Shown in pieces: positions 24,889 to 32,334 of a stretch of 64,000 nt of DNA (within the stretch, counting starts at the first letter, position 1; the number at the start of each line of letters is the position of its first letter). The stretch spans positions 3,672,001 to 3,736,000 of the forward strand of contig NZ_CP066308.1 of NCBI RefSeq assembly GCF_016406105.1. The letters are read 5' to 3'. A model generated the notes under the pieces. It was not told the DNA's origin. It saw only the letters and a list, made by a program, of their open reading frames with translations, and did no database searches. The DNA is from Brevibacillus composti. GTDB lineage: Bacteria > Bacillota > Bacilli > Brevibacillales > Brevibacillaceae. The translations under genes were made by a program, and so were the position numbers.

Positions 24889-25079
24889 ATAATAGAACAA
24901 TAGAACATAATGAATCGCCTGTAGAGGGCAGGGTGGTGAAAATCATGATCGCACGTCCGCGTTTTGAGTGTGATGTACCCGGCGTTCTCCTCACCTAGTC
25001 GGAGAGGGAACGGCTGACTAGCGTCCCCCCGGCTGGGAAAAAGAAAAAGCAATCATTTTTCCGGGAGGGGCTATTTACG
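24889..25079 (+). promoter_or_regulatory. structured leader of the EamA gene, candidate riboswitch
   Basis: A TATAAT-like -10 (about 24889-24894) is followed by ~180 nt of GC-rich leader. CTAGTC...GACTAG near 24996-25022 closes one hairpin. The ribosome site GGGAGGGG (25063-25070) lies in CCGGGAGGGG, complementary to CCCCCCGG at 25025-25032. Between them GGGAAAAA can pair with TTTTTCC. The ribosome site could therefore be masked by one fold and freed by another. No known riboswitch consensus was recognised; T-box and ykkC were considered and not supported. Confidence 0.4.
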
Positions 25080-25994
25080 ATGAATACCGTATGGAAACAG
25101 CAGTTGTTTGGAGGGGTTTGCCTGGCTCTGGCCGCGGCTATCTGGGGCGGCGTCTACGTCGTGAGCAAGGTCGTGCTGGAGGTCATTCCGCCGTTCACCC
25201 TTTTGATTATCCGTTTTGCCATCGCTTCGCTGGTCTTGGGCGTCTTTGTCGTCGCGCGGCGCGAATTTATCGCCAAACGGGATTTTCCGATGATCATGGC
25301 CATCGCCTTCGTCGGCGTGACCATCTCGATTGGCGCGCAGTTTTTGGGGACCAAGCTCTCCACCGCCCATATGGGGGCACTGATTACGGCCGCTTCCCCT
25401 GCCTTTATCGCCATCTTCGCCGTCTCGCTGCTGAAGGAGCGCATTCACCGCAAGCAGATCGCGGGGATCCTGCTGGCGACGGTCGGCGTCCTGATCGTCA
25501 TCGGCGTTCCGGACGAGGCAGACGCCCAGTCTTCCCTGATCGGGAATCTGATTCTGCTGGTGGCTGCCGTGAGCTGGGGCCTGTACACGGTGATGAGCAA
25601 AAAAGCGACGATGCGCTACTCGTCGCTGGCAGTTACCACCTATGTCGCCTTGTTCGGGATGATCTTCACCAGTCCCGTGATGATTTGGGAGCTGTCCGTC
25701 ACGCCGGTCTCGTGGCATTTTAGCTGGAAAATCTGGGCGGGCGTCCTGTACATCGGGATCATTTCGACCGCCGGCGCCTTTTACCTGTGGAACAAAGGCT
25801 TCGAATTGATGCAGGCAGGCAGCGGCGCGGGCTTTTTCTTCGTCCAGCCGATCGTCGGCGCCGCCTTGGGCTGGCTGCTGCTGGGAGAACATCTGGGGAT
25901 CGGCTTTTTTGCCGGAGCTGCCTTTATCTTTTTGGGCGTGGCGCTCTCCAATCTGCAACAATCTGCTGAAAACAAAGAAGGCACACCCGATTAG
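25080..25994 (+). CDS. EamA/DMT family transporter
   Basis: ATG 25080 follows GGGAGGGG by nine bases. About 304 aa with ten transmembrane helices in two EamA repeats: LALAAAIWGGVYVVSKVVLE opens the first; LILLVAAVSWGLYTVMSKKA opens the second, with the conserved W(G) pairs. The end has QPIVGAALGWLLLGEHLG. Substrate unknown; DMT members export amino acids, nucleosides or other metabolites. The long structured leader suggests ligand control. Stop codon overlaps the converging brnQ stop. Confidence 0.88.
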   Translation: MNTVWKQQLFGGVCLALAAAIWGGVYVVSKVVLEVIPPFTLLIIRFAIASLVLGVFVVARREFIAKRDFPMIMAIAFVGVTISIGAQFLGTKLSTAHMGALITAASPAFIAIFAVSLLKERIHRKQIAGILLATVGVLIVIGVPDEADAQSSLIGNLILLVAAVSWGLYTVMSKKATMRYSSLAVTTYVALFGMIFTSPVMIWELSVTPVSWHFSWKIWAGVLYIGIISTAGAFYLWNKGFELMQAGSGAGFFFVQPIVGAALGWLLLGEHLGIGFFAGAAFIFLGVALSNLQQSAENKEGTPD

Positions 25995-26012
25995 GGTGTG
26001 CCGCTTGTTTTT
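25980..26012. terminator. bidirectional terminator with both stop codons in its loop
   Basis: GGCACACCC (25980-25988) pairs with GGGTGTGCC (25994-26002). The five-base loop GATTA holds the brnQ stop (25993-25991 on the minus strand) and the start of the EamA TAG (25992-25994). T-rich runs follow on both sides. Confidence 0.88.
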
Positions 26013-27349
26013 TCCCGGTATGCGGTTTTTTCCTGCGAACGGCGCGGACGAAGACTTCCCCAGAGGAAGCCCAGCAAGCTGCCGGCAATGGCGGGTAAAA
26101 GCCAGCCGATGCCTTCCTCATACAGCGGCAGGTTTTTGTACACAGCGGTGATCTGATCCAGCTTCGCCCCGAGCAGCACCAGGCCATCGATGAGGCTGAT
26201 CGCGGCAGTCGCGATGATCGCTCCGATATAGACCGAGGAGTAGCCTCTGAATGCCGTGTGCAGGAAGGAGAGCAGCATCAGCACGATCGCCAGCGGATAG
26301 ATCGCGATCAGCACAGGCACGGAGAAGCTGATCAGCTGCGTCAAGCCTACGTTGGCAACGGCCGTGCTGAAAACGCACAAGATGGCCGCCATCGTTTTAT
26401 ACGAGATCGCGGGAAACAGATCAGAGAAGTAGCGGCTGCAGGCCGTGACCAGTCCGACCGATGTGGTAATGCAGGCGAGCGTGACAGCGACACCGAGCAG
26501 CAATGCGCCGCCCTGACCGAATAACTGCGCCACTACGCCGCTCAAAATCTGTCCGCCGTTATCCGAAGCGCCGAGCACCTGACTGGTCGCTCCGAGATAC
26601 CCCAGAGCCAGGTAGACCAACGCCAGCCCCAGTGCAGCGACGATCCCGGCCTTGGCCGTCGCCAGGGAGATCTTTTTGCGGTCGGTAATGCCCTGCTCCC
26701 TGACTGCTGTCGTGACGACGATGCCAAACACCATGGCCGCGAGGGCGTCCAAAGTCAGATAGCCCTCCAGAAAGCCTTTAAAGAACGGCGTCTTCTCGTA
26801 TGGCCCGACAGGCGCGCCGATTTCGCCGATGGGGCTCAGTGCACCCTTGACGAACATCAAGGCGATCGTCAGCAGAAGAAGCGGGGTCAGCAGCTTTCCG
26901 ATCCGGTCCACCAGTTTGGACGGATGCAAGGAAAGCCAGAACGTTACGGCAAAAAAGACGAGCGTGCTGAGAAAGAGCGGCAGCCAGCTCTGGCCGGCCG
27001 ATGCAGGCAGGAACGGCAGCACCGCCATCTCGTACGATACGGTCCCTGTCCGGGGAATCGCCAAAAATGGTCCGATCGCAAGGTAGACGATCACCGTAAA
27101 GATGACCCCAAACAGCGGATGCACGCGGTTCGCCAGCGTCGACAACCCGCCGCCGGCCAGACCAACCGCGACTACGCCCAGCAGCGGGAGCCCGACTCCG
27201 GTAATGATAAAGCCAAGCATGGCCATCCAGACATGAGTCCCGGCCGCCTGACCGAGAGCCGGTGGAAAAATCATATTTCCAGCCCCGAAGAACAAGGCAA
27301 ACAGCATAAGTCCAATTGTGACGGTTTCTCTTTTGGATAATTCTCTCAT
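25991..27349 (-). CDS. brnQ: branched-chain amino acid transport system II carrier protein
   Basis: ATG 27349 is preferred: GGAGAGG is six bases upstream; GTG 27364 is an alternative. About 452 aa with 12 transmembrane segments. The N terminus has GLMLFALFFGAGNMIFPPAL, diagnostic for BrnQ/LIVCS carriers, then FLAIPRTGTVSYEMAV. These import Leu, Ile and Val with Na+ or H+. A consensus promoter and a CodY-like box lie upstream, fitting control by branched-chain amino acid availability. Confidence 0.93.
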   Translation of the reverse strand: MRELSKRETVTIGLMLFALFFGAGNMIFPPALGQAAGTHVWMAMLGFIITGVGLPLLGVVAVGLAGGGLSTLANRVHPLFGVIFTVIVYLAIGPFLAIPRTGTVSYEMAVLPFLPASAGQSWLPLFLSTLVFFAVTFWLSLHPSKLVDRIGKLLTPLLLLTIALMFVKGALSPIGEIGAPVGPYEKTPFFKGFLEGYLTLDALAAMVFGIVVTTAVREQGITDRKKISLATAKAGIVAALGLALVYLALGYLGATSQVLGASDNGGQILSGVVAQLFGQGGALLLGVAVTLACITTSVGLVTACSRYFSDLFPAISYKTMAAILCVFSTAVANVGLTQLISFSVPVLIAIYPLAIVLMLLSFLHTAFRGYSSVYIGAIIATAAISLIDGLVLLGAKLDQITAVYKNLPLYEEGIGWLLPAIAGSLLGFLWGSLRPRRSQEKTAYREKTSGTP

Positions 27350-27382
27350 TTCTGTCCTCTCCACATGCCTTTCTAGTTTTTA

Positions 27383-27449
27383 AATTTTGCGAAATTTTCA
27401 TATAGTACAACTGAACAAAGATTATAGTACGAAACAAGATATTTTTCAA
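27383..27449 (-). promoter_or_regulatory. brnQ promoter with CodY-like box
   Basis: Minus strand: TTGAAA (27449-27444), 17-bp spacer, TATAAT (27426-27421). AATTTTGCGAAATTT (27383-27397, plus strand) matches the CodY motif AATTTTCWGAAAATT at 12 of 15 positions and lies downstream of the start point, where it would act as a roadblock. CodY binding is inferred. Confidence 0.55.
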
Positions 27450-27521
27450 ATATATTTTTTTTCAGCACATGAAGATCAGCGATTCGTATGGATTTGTAGT
27501 ATGTGTGGCCAGACGGGGATT

Positions 27522-28098
27522 ATGCATTTTGTTCCATACGGGCAATTCCTGTCCCACTGGCAAGATAAAACAAAACGGCACCAACTCGATTCAGAGCATG
27601 GCCCTGTTTATCAATCAGGCGCAAGACCCGGAGCTGCGCTCGATGATCCTGCGCCACTATTCGGCTCACGTACAAGACTACAACATGAAAGTCGAATTCG
27701 TGACGCAGCAGGCGGGCTCCCGCGATACGCTGAATGTCCCGTCGATCGCCGGCCAGAGCTTCTCGCCCGCTCCGGGGCATCAATACCAGCCGATTCAGCC
27801 GCAGATCAAGCTGAGCCATCTGGATGACCGGGCGATTGCGACCTCCTACCTGCTCACATTGAAGCGCTCAGGCCGGGAATACGCCTGGGCAGCCTTCGAG
27901 ACCACCACTCCCCCGCTCCGCATCTTCCTGGAGGATGCCTTCCGGATGTGTTCCCACCAGGCTTATGAAGTGTGGCAGTACATGGTGCGCAAAGGCTGGT
28001 ATGCGGTGTCGATGGCTCCGGCCGAGACTGTCTCCACCCTGGGCCAGGTGTACCAGCAGGTCCCTTACCACCAGCCGATGCAGGGTTATCAGCAATAG
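27522..28098 (+). CDS. CotF-like spore coat protein, probable N-terminal frameshift
   Basis: The continuous frame (27469-28098, or from ATG 27598) contains two CotF-like four-helix halves. The first has MALFINQAQDPELRSMILRH; the second has DDRAIATSYLLTLKRSGREY, FETTTPPLRIFLEDAFRMC and VWQYMVRKGWYAV. The N terminus of the continuous frame is not coat-like, but the adjacent frame starts MHFVPYG at 27522. This resembles the opening of CotF-like proteins and joins smoothly to NSCPTGKIKQNGTNSIQS if one base is skipped near 27540. So the gene probably starts at 27522 and carries a +1 frameshift or a sequencing error. Confidence 0.7.
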
Positions 28099-28115
28099 CC
28101 GTCTGTTCGATGAAA

Positions 28116-28153
28116 AACAGCTGTCACCCGATCGATTTCGGATGACAGCTGTT
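28116..28153. terminator. long hairpin after cotF-like gene
   Basis: AACAGCTGTCA pairs with TGACAGCTGTT, with an inner CCGA/TCGG extension. The following GTGCTTGTG is a poor T-tract, so it may be a secondary terminator or an RNA-stabilising hairpin. Confidence 0.6.
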
Positions 28154-28179
28154 GTGCTTGTGTAGCTCATGGCTCCAAA

Positions 28180-28209
28180 AAGCCCGGTCCAGAGGCCGGG
28201 CTTCTTTTA
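28180..28209. terminator. bidirectional terminator between cotF-like gene and proline dehydrogenase
   Basis: AAGCCCGG pairs with CCGGGCTT; TTTTAT follows on the plus strand, TTTTT on the minus strand. Confidence 0.85.
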
Positions 28210-28233
28210 TGCCTTGGAAACAATTGAATGAAC

Positions 28234-29154
28234 CTACTTCGTAAACATGCCTTTCAGGACAAACGCCACGTTGGCCGGGCGCTCTGCCAGACGGCGCATA
28301 AAGTAGCCGTACCAGTCGTTGCCGTAGGGGACGTATACGCGCATTTTGTAGCCTTCCTTCGCCAGATCGATCTGCGTCTGGGTGCGGATGCCGTAGAGCA
28401 TCTGGAATTCAAACTGGGTGCGCGGGATATTGTACTCCTTCTCCAGCTTTTTCACGTAGTCGATGATCGCATCATCATGGGTCGCCACAGCGGCGTAGTT
28501 GCCGTTCAGGAGATGCTGCTTGATGATTCTCTTGTAGTTCTCATCCACGTCAGCCTTGTTCGGATAGGCCACCTCGGGCGATTCCTTGTACGCCCCTTTT
28601 ACCAGACGCAGGTTTACTTTTTTATCCTTGAGCGCCTCGATATCAGCGACCGTATCGTACAGATACGCCTGAATTACGGTTCCGACATTGCTGTAGTCTT
28701 CCAGCAGCTCGTGGAGAATCTCCAGCGTGATGTTCTTGTGAGCGTAGTCCTCCATGTCAATCCGCACGAAAATGTTGCCGTGTTCGCGGGCGAATTGAAG
28801 AATCCGGCGCATATTGTTCATGCACAGTTCACGGCTGATATCCAGGCCCAAACTTGTCATTTTTAAAGACAGGTTGCAATCCACGCCTGATTTGTGAATC
28901 GCTTCCAAAGTCTTGATGCAGTAGTCGGCCGACTCGTTTGCTTCCTCTGTGCTGAATACAAATTCGCCCAGGTGATCCAGCGTGCAGACCAGTCCTTTTT
29001 GATTCAGTTCACGTACCTTGGTGATTGCCTCTTCGATGGTTTCGCCGGACACGAACCGATTGGCGCCAAAGCGCAGGCCCCATTTTTTAGCAGCGGCATT
29101 CAGCGCCTTGTTCTTGGAAAGGAACAGGAAAAAATCCTTCATCAATTGTTCCAT
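28234..29154 (-). CDS. proline dehydrogenase
   Basis: A 306-aa monofunctional proline dehydrogenase of the Gram-positive type (PutB/FadM). Motifs of the FAD-binding TIM barrel: LSLKMTSLGLDIS, FVRIDMEDYAHKN, VIQAYLYDTVADIEAL, LRLVKGAYKESPEVAYP, ATHDDAII, EFQMLYGIRTQTQIDLA and VYVPYGNDWYGYFMRRLAERP with the substrate Arg pair. It oxidises proline to P5C, passing electrons to quinone. AGGAGGAG precedes ATG 29154. No P5C dehydrogenase gene is nearby. A sigma-54 promoter and a divergent sigma-54 activator upstream indicate inducible expression. Confidence 0.94.
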   Translation of the reverse strand: MEQLMKDFFLFLSKNKALNAAAKKWGLRFGANRFVSGETIEEAITKVRELNQKGLVCTLDHLGEFVFSTEEANESADYCIKTLEAIHKSGVDCNLSLKMTSLGLDISRELCMNNMRRILQFAREHGNIFVRIDMEDYAHKNITLEILHELLEDYSNVGTVIQAYLYDTVADIEALKDKKVNLRLVKGAYKESPEVAYPNKADVDENYKRIIKQHLLNGNYAAVATHDDAIIDYVKKLEKEYNIPRTQFEFQMLYGIRTQTQIDLAKEGYKMRVYVPYGNDWYGYFMRRLAERPANVAFVLKGMFTK

Positions 29155-29200
29155 GGTGTTTCGGTCTCCTCCTCAATGATTCATCTGCGTCCTTTTTATT

Positions 29201-29216
29201 AGCATGAACCGTGCCA
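29201..29216 (-). promoter_or_regulatory. sigma-54 promoter of proline dehydrogenase
   Basis: Minus strand 29216-29201 reads TGGCACGGTTCATGCT, matching TGGCACG-N4-TTGCW with one mismatch and exact GG-N10-GC spacing. Transcription would start near 29190, about 36 nt before the gene. Confidence 0.85.
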
Positions 29217-29269
29217 ATCGACAATATCGAAAAATAAACGACAATTTCTCCTTACGCCCATCCATGTTT

Positions 29270-29306
29270 TGTACATATATGTACAGATCGTGTTTATTGT
29301 TGTACA
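29270..29306. promoter_or_regulatory. palindromic upstream activating site
   Basis: TGTACATATATGTACA (29270-29285) is a perfect 16-bp palindrome, and a further TGTACA (29301-29306) lies 31 bp on. It is 55-105 bp upstream of the sigma-54 promoter and between it and the activator gene, the expected place for an enhancer-binding protein. Confidence 0.75.
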
Positions 29307-29366
29307 CTTTTGCTTATAGTCAACTTCGTGTCTGTATACTACTTAGTTTGGATCGGAAGTGATGAT

Positions 29367-31106
29367 TTGAAACCGCTATTTTCCCTGAACGATAAAATCT
29401 CCTGCCTGGCGGATCCGATCGACCCCGCTTCTATCAGCTTACGCCGGGACGAAGCAACAGGTGTGCGCCGCATTGGCGATCGCGAAGAGAACGTATGGCT
29501 GCTGCCGGAGACGACCACCCTGGCCGCGGCCGGCCAACAGCTTCTCGGAGACGCAGAGCGGCTGCATACGCCGTGCGATGTCATCACCGTGGATGGCGAC
29601 GGCACCGTCACCGGATGGATACCGGCCCAGCGTCTGCTTGCTGCCTACATCTCCATCTCGGCCAACCAGGACATCCTCCTGCGGACGCTGCTGGATACGC
29701 TGAGCGAAGCGATTACGATTGTGGACACCGACAATATTGTGCGGTACTGGAATCCGGCGGCCGAAAAAATATATGAAATCGATCGCAGCCAAGTCGTCGG
29801 CACCCGATTGGACGAGCACTTCGCGAGTGAATCGATCCGCCTGTTGGACGCGCTCACGCAGGGCGAATCCGTCTACCGGGTGTACCATGTGCCGCGGCCG
29901 GACCGCCACGTGCTGATCAATGCCGCTCCGATTCGCAAGGAAGCGGAAATCATTGGCGCCATCTCGATTGAACAAGATATTACGGAGCTGGTCCGCCTCA
30001 ACGATGAGCTGGCTCACACGACGGCCCATCTCCACAATCTGCAGCAGGAGATGAGCCGCTTTCATCCTGCGGACGATCCCTTTTTTCCGATCAAGGGTCA
30101 CTCCTCCCAGATCCAATCCGCCATCCAATCTGCGCGCAAGGTGGCCCAGACCGATGCCACCGTGCTGATTGACGGCGAGAGCGGCGTGGGCAAAGAGCTG
30201 TTTGCCCAGGCCATCCATCAGGCCAGCCGCCGCCGGGATCAACCGTTTATCGCCATCAACTGCGGCGCGATTCCCGCCGCCCTGTTTGAGAGCGAGCTGT
30301 TCGGCTACCAGGGCGGCGCCTTTACCGGTGCGGAGAAAAAGGGGAAGCCCGGCAAGCTGGAGCTCGCCCATGGCGGCACCCTGTTCCTGGACGAAATTGG
30401 CGAGCTGCCGCTGGAGCTGCAGGTAAAGCTGCTCAGAGCCCTGCAGGAGCGACAGTTTTACCGCGTGGGCGGGACCGAGCCGATCACCGTGAATACCCGC
30501 ATCATCTCCGCTACCAACCGCAATCTCGAACAGATGGTGGCCGAAGGATTGTTTCGCGAGGACCTCTACTACCGATTGAATGTCTTTACGCTGGAAATTC
30601 CTCCACTACGGATGAGGCGCGAGGATATTCCCGAATTGGTGCATATCTTCCTGCAGGAATACGCCATCGCCCATGAGCATCCGGTGCCGCGCATCACGCC
30701 GGAGGTCATGCAGGCTCTGATCGACTATTCCTGGCCGGGAAATATCAGGCAGCTCCGCAATGTGATCGAGCGCCTGTCCATTCTGCAGGAAGGCGGGCTG
30801 ATCCGCTACGAGCAGCTGCCGTCCGCGATTAAACAGCAGCAGGAGACTTCCTATTTGCACGCTCCCTACGCTCCGTCCGGCGAAGCTGCCGCTCCCCCTC
30901 TGGCTGCGGGAGTGCGGGGCCATTCCTTCGCCGCGCAGGCTGCCCCTGCATTCGCCGGATTCGCCCCGCCCGCCCGGGAAGAATCCGAGCGTGAGCGGAT
31001 CCTGGCGGCATTGGAGCGGACTTACGGAAATCGCAAAGCAGCCGCGGAGCTGCTGGGTTACTCGCGGGGAACCTTGTATAATAAAATGAAAAAATACGGA
31101 ATATGA
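29367..31106 (+). CDS. sigma-54-dependent activator with PAS sensor domain
   Basis: TTG 29367 is preferred: GGAAGTGA is upstream, and a TATACT -10 at about 29334 would leave the frame's earlier ATG (29310) untranscribed. The N-terminal ~120 residues resemble the CBS/ligand-type region of RocR- and PrdR-like regulators. A PAS domain follows ([40 protein letters not shown]). The AAA+ domain has Walker A GESGVGKE, the sigma-54 loop GAFTGA, Walker [13 protein letters not shown] and R-finger region [14 protein letters not shown] Fis-type HTH ends it ([20 protein letters not shown]). Divergent from proline dehydrogenase, so most likely its proline-responsive activator. Confidence 0.9.
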   Translation: MKPLFSLNDKISCLADPIDPASISLRRDEATGVRRIGDREENVWLLPETTTLAAAGQQLLGDAERLHTPCDVITVDGDGTVTGWIPAQRLLAAYISISANQDILLRTLLDTLSEAITIVDTDNIVRYWNPAAEKIYEIDRSQVVGTRLDEHFASESIRLLDALTQGESVYRVYHVPRPDRHVLINAAPIRKEAEIIGAISIEQDITELVRLNDELAHTTAHLHNLQQEMSRFHPADDPFFPIKGHSSQIQSAIQSARKVAQTDATVLIDGESGVGKELFAQAIHQASRRRDQPFIAINCGAIPAALFESELFGYQGGAFTGAEKKGKPGKLELAHGGTLFLDEIGELPLELQVKLLRALQERQFYRVGGTEPITVNTRIISATNRNLEQMVAEGLFREDLYYRLNVFTLEIPPLRMRREDIPELVHIFLQEYAIAHEHPVPRITPEVMQALIDYSWPGNIRQLRNVIERLSILQEGGLIRYEQLPSAIKQQQETSYLHAPYAPSGEAAAPPLAAGVRGHSFAAQAAPAFAGFAPPAREESERERILAALERTYGNRKAAAELLGYSRGTLYNKMKKYGI

Positions 31107-31121
31107 CGAGGATTGAGACCA

Positions 31122-32264
31122 ATGGCCATGCTCTATTTGGATGATGGCACCCATCAGGTCAGCTGGGGCGGCGAAACCATCACCCTGCTTCCAAAAGAAT
31201 ACCTCCTCTTCCGCTTTCTCTACCTGCATCGCAATCAGGCGTTTCGCCGGGAGGAGCTGCTGGACCGGGTCTGGGGATTGGAGATGCCGACCGACCGCAC
31301 GGTGGATGACCATGTGTACCGCCTGCGCAAAAAGCTGCAATTTTGGCAGCATCTGCTGTCCATCGAGACGGTGCGCGGAGTCGGCTACCGCCTCCACTGG
31401 AAGGAGCCCCAGCCGGCCAATGTGCTGGATGTACACCCCGAGTTTGCTTCGCACATCAAGCAGATGCTGGAGATGTATCACGGACTGGGGATGGGCGCTG
31501 CGCTGCAGACACTCTCTGCGCACAAGGATGTGCTCGGCTTGACGCTGGACCCCTTCTACGCCGTGTACGTGCGCTTCGTGACGGGGGAGTTCGCCTGGTT
31601 CTTGCGCGCCGCCGAGATCCCTTTGCGGGAGCGGCTGTTTTACCTGTCCCATCTCTACATCTTGACGGAAAAAGATCCCGCGAAGGCGCTGGCGCTGTGC
31701 AAGCAGGTCCTCAGCCGCAAAGAGGATTTGCCCGGGATGTGGGAGGTAGAGCTGGAAATGAATCTGATCCCCCTCTACGTGGAAACGGGGCAGTGGCAAC
31801 ACGCCGAGAGCCAGATCGAAAAGCTGGCGGAGACTATCTCCGGCCTGCGATCCAATAGCTACACCCTGACGTATTGGTTTCAACAAATGACATACCTGCT
31901 CAGACGGAAAGAACTGGCGCTTGCCCAGAAAAAGCTGGAGGAGGCCAAATGCCTGCTGGCCGAAAAGCCGATGCAGCGGGAACAAGGAATGCTGCTCGGA
32001 CTGGAAGGGATGCTTGCTTTTCAACGGGGAGAGCAGGCGCGCGCCCGCCGGCTCATCGATGAAGGGATCGACATCCTCCGGCAGACGAGATTTGTCCCCC
32101 ATTATCTCTACGCTGTCCGCAAGGTAGAGCGCTTTTTTCAAATCTACCCCGGCGACAGCGCCTGGCAGCAAAAATACCGGAAGGAATGGGCACGACTCTG
32201 GGAGGAGCACCGCCTCGGGGAGCTTCACAAGCAGCTGGAGGAGCTGTTCGCTCGCCAGCTCTAA
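31122..32264 (+). CDS. winged-helix (OmpR-type) regulator with TPR-like C-terminal domain
   Basis: Starts at ATG 31122 (GAGG 10 bases upstream), 15 bp after the activator gene, so probably cotranscribed. Residues 1-95 form a Trans_reg_C domain: LLPKEYLLFRFLYLHRNQAF, EELLDRVWG, RTVDDHVYRLRKKLQ and ETVRGVGYRL. There is no receiver domain. The remaining ~280 residues are alpha-helical with TPR-like pairs (AKALALCKQVLSRKEDLPGM, ALAQKKLEEAKCLLAEKPM). The layout resembles SARP/BTAD-type one-component regulators. Targets unknown; the MFS gene 70 bp downstream is a candidate. Confidence 0.75.
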   Translation: MAMLYLDDGTHQVSWGGETITLLPKEYLLFRFLYLHRNQAFRREELLDRVWGLEMPTDRTVDDHVYRLRKKLQFWQHLLSIETVRGVGYRLHWKEPQPANVLDVHPEFASHIKQMLEMYHGLGMGAALQTLSAHKDVLGLTLDPFYAVYVRFVTGEFAWFLRAAEIPLRERLFYLSHLYILTEKDPAKALALCKQVLSRKEDLPGMWEVELEMNLIPLYVETGQWQHAESQIEKLAETISGLRSNSYTLTYWFQQMTYLLRRKELALAQKKLEEAKCLLAEKPMQREQGMLLGLEGMLAFQRGEQARARRLIDEGIDILRQTRFVPHYLYAVRKVERFFQIYPGDSAWQQKYRKEWARLWEEHRLGELHKQLEELFARQL

Positions 32265-32295
32265 CCGATCGTCCCCTGATATTGCTCTGACAAAT

Positions 32296-32334
32296 CCCCT
32301 TTATTCTGATTCTTGAGAAGAAGGGGGTTTTTTT
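32296..32334 (+). terminator. terminator-like hairpin abutting the MFS start codon
   Basis: CCCCTTTATTCT (32296-32307) pairs with AGAAGAAGGGG (32316-32326, one bulge) and runs into seven Ts, after which ATG 32335 follows at once. The 3' arm AAGGGGG is also the ribosome site of the MFS gene, so the fold would both terminate and hide it. Confidence 0.75.

Noticed and set aside
24889-25079. T-box or ykkC riboswitch in the EamA leader
   Set aside because: An AGGGTGGT string and a GGAGAGGGAACGGC string are present, but the surrounding conserved elements of either class are missing.
30606-32228. 540-aa minus-strand frame opposite the regulator genes
   Set aside because: Shadow of two well-supported plus-strand genes with clear domains; no start signals.
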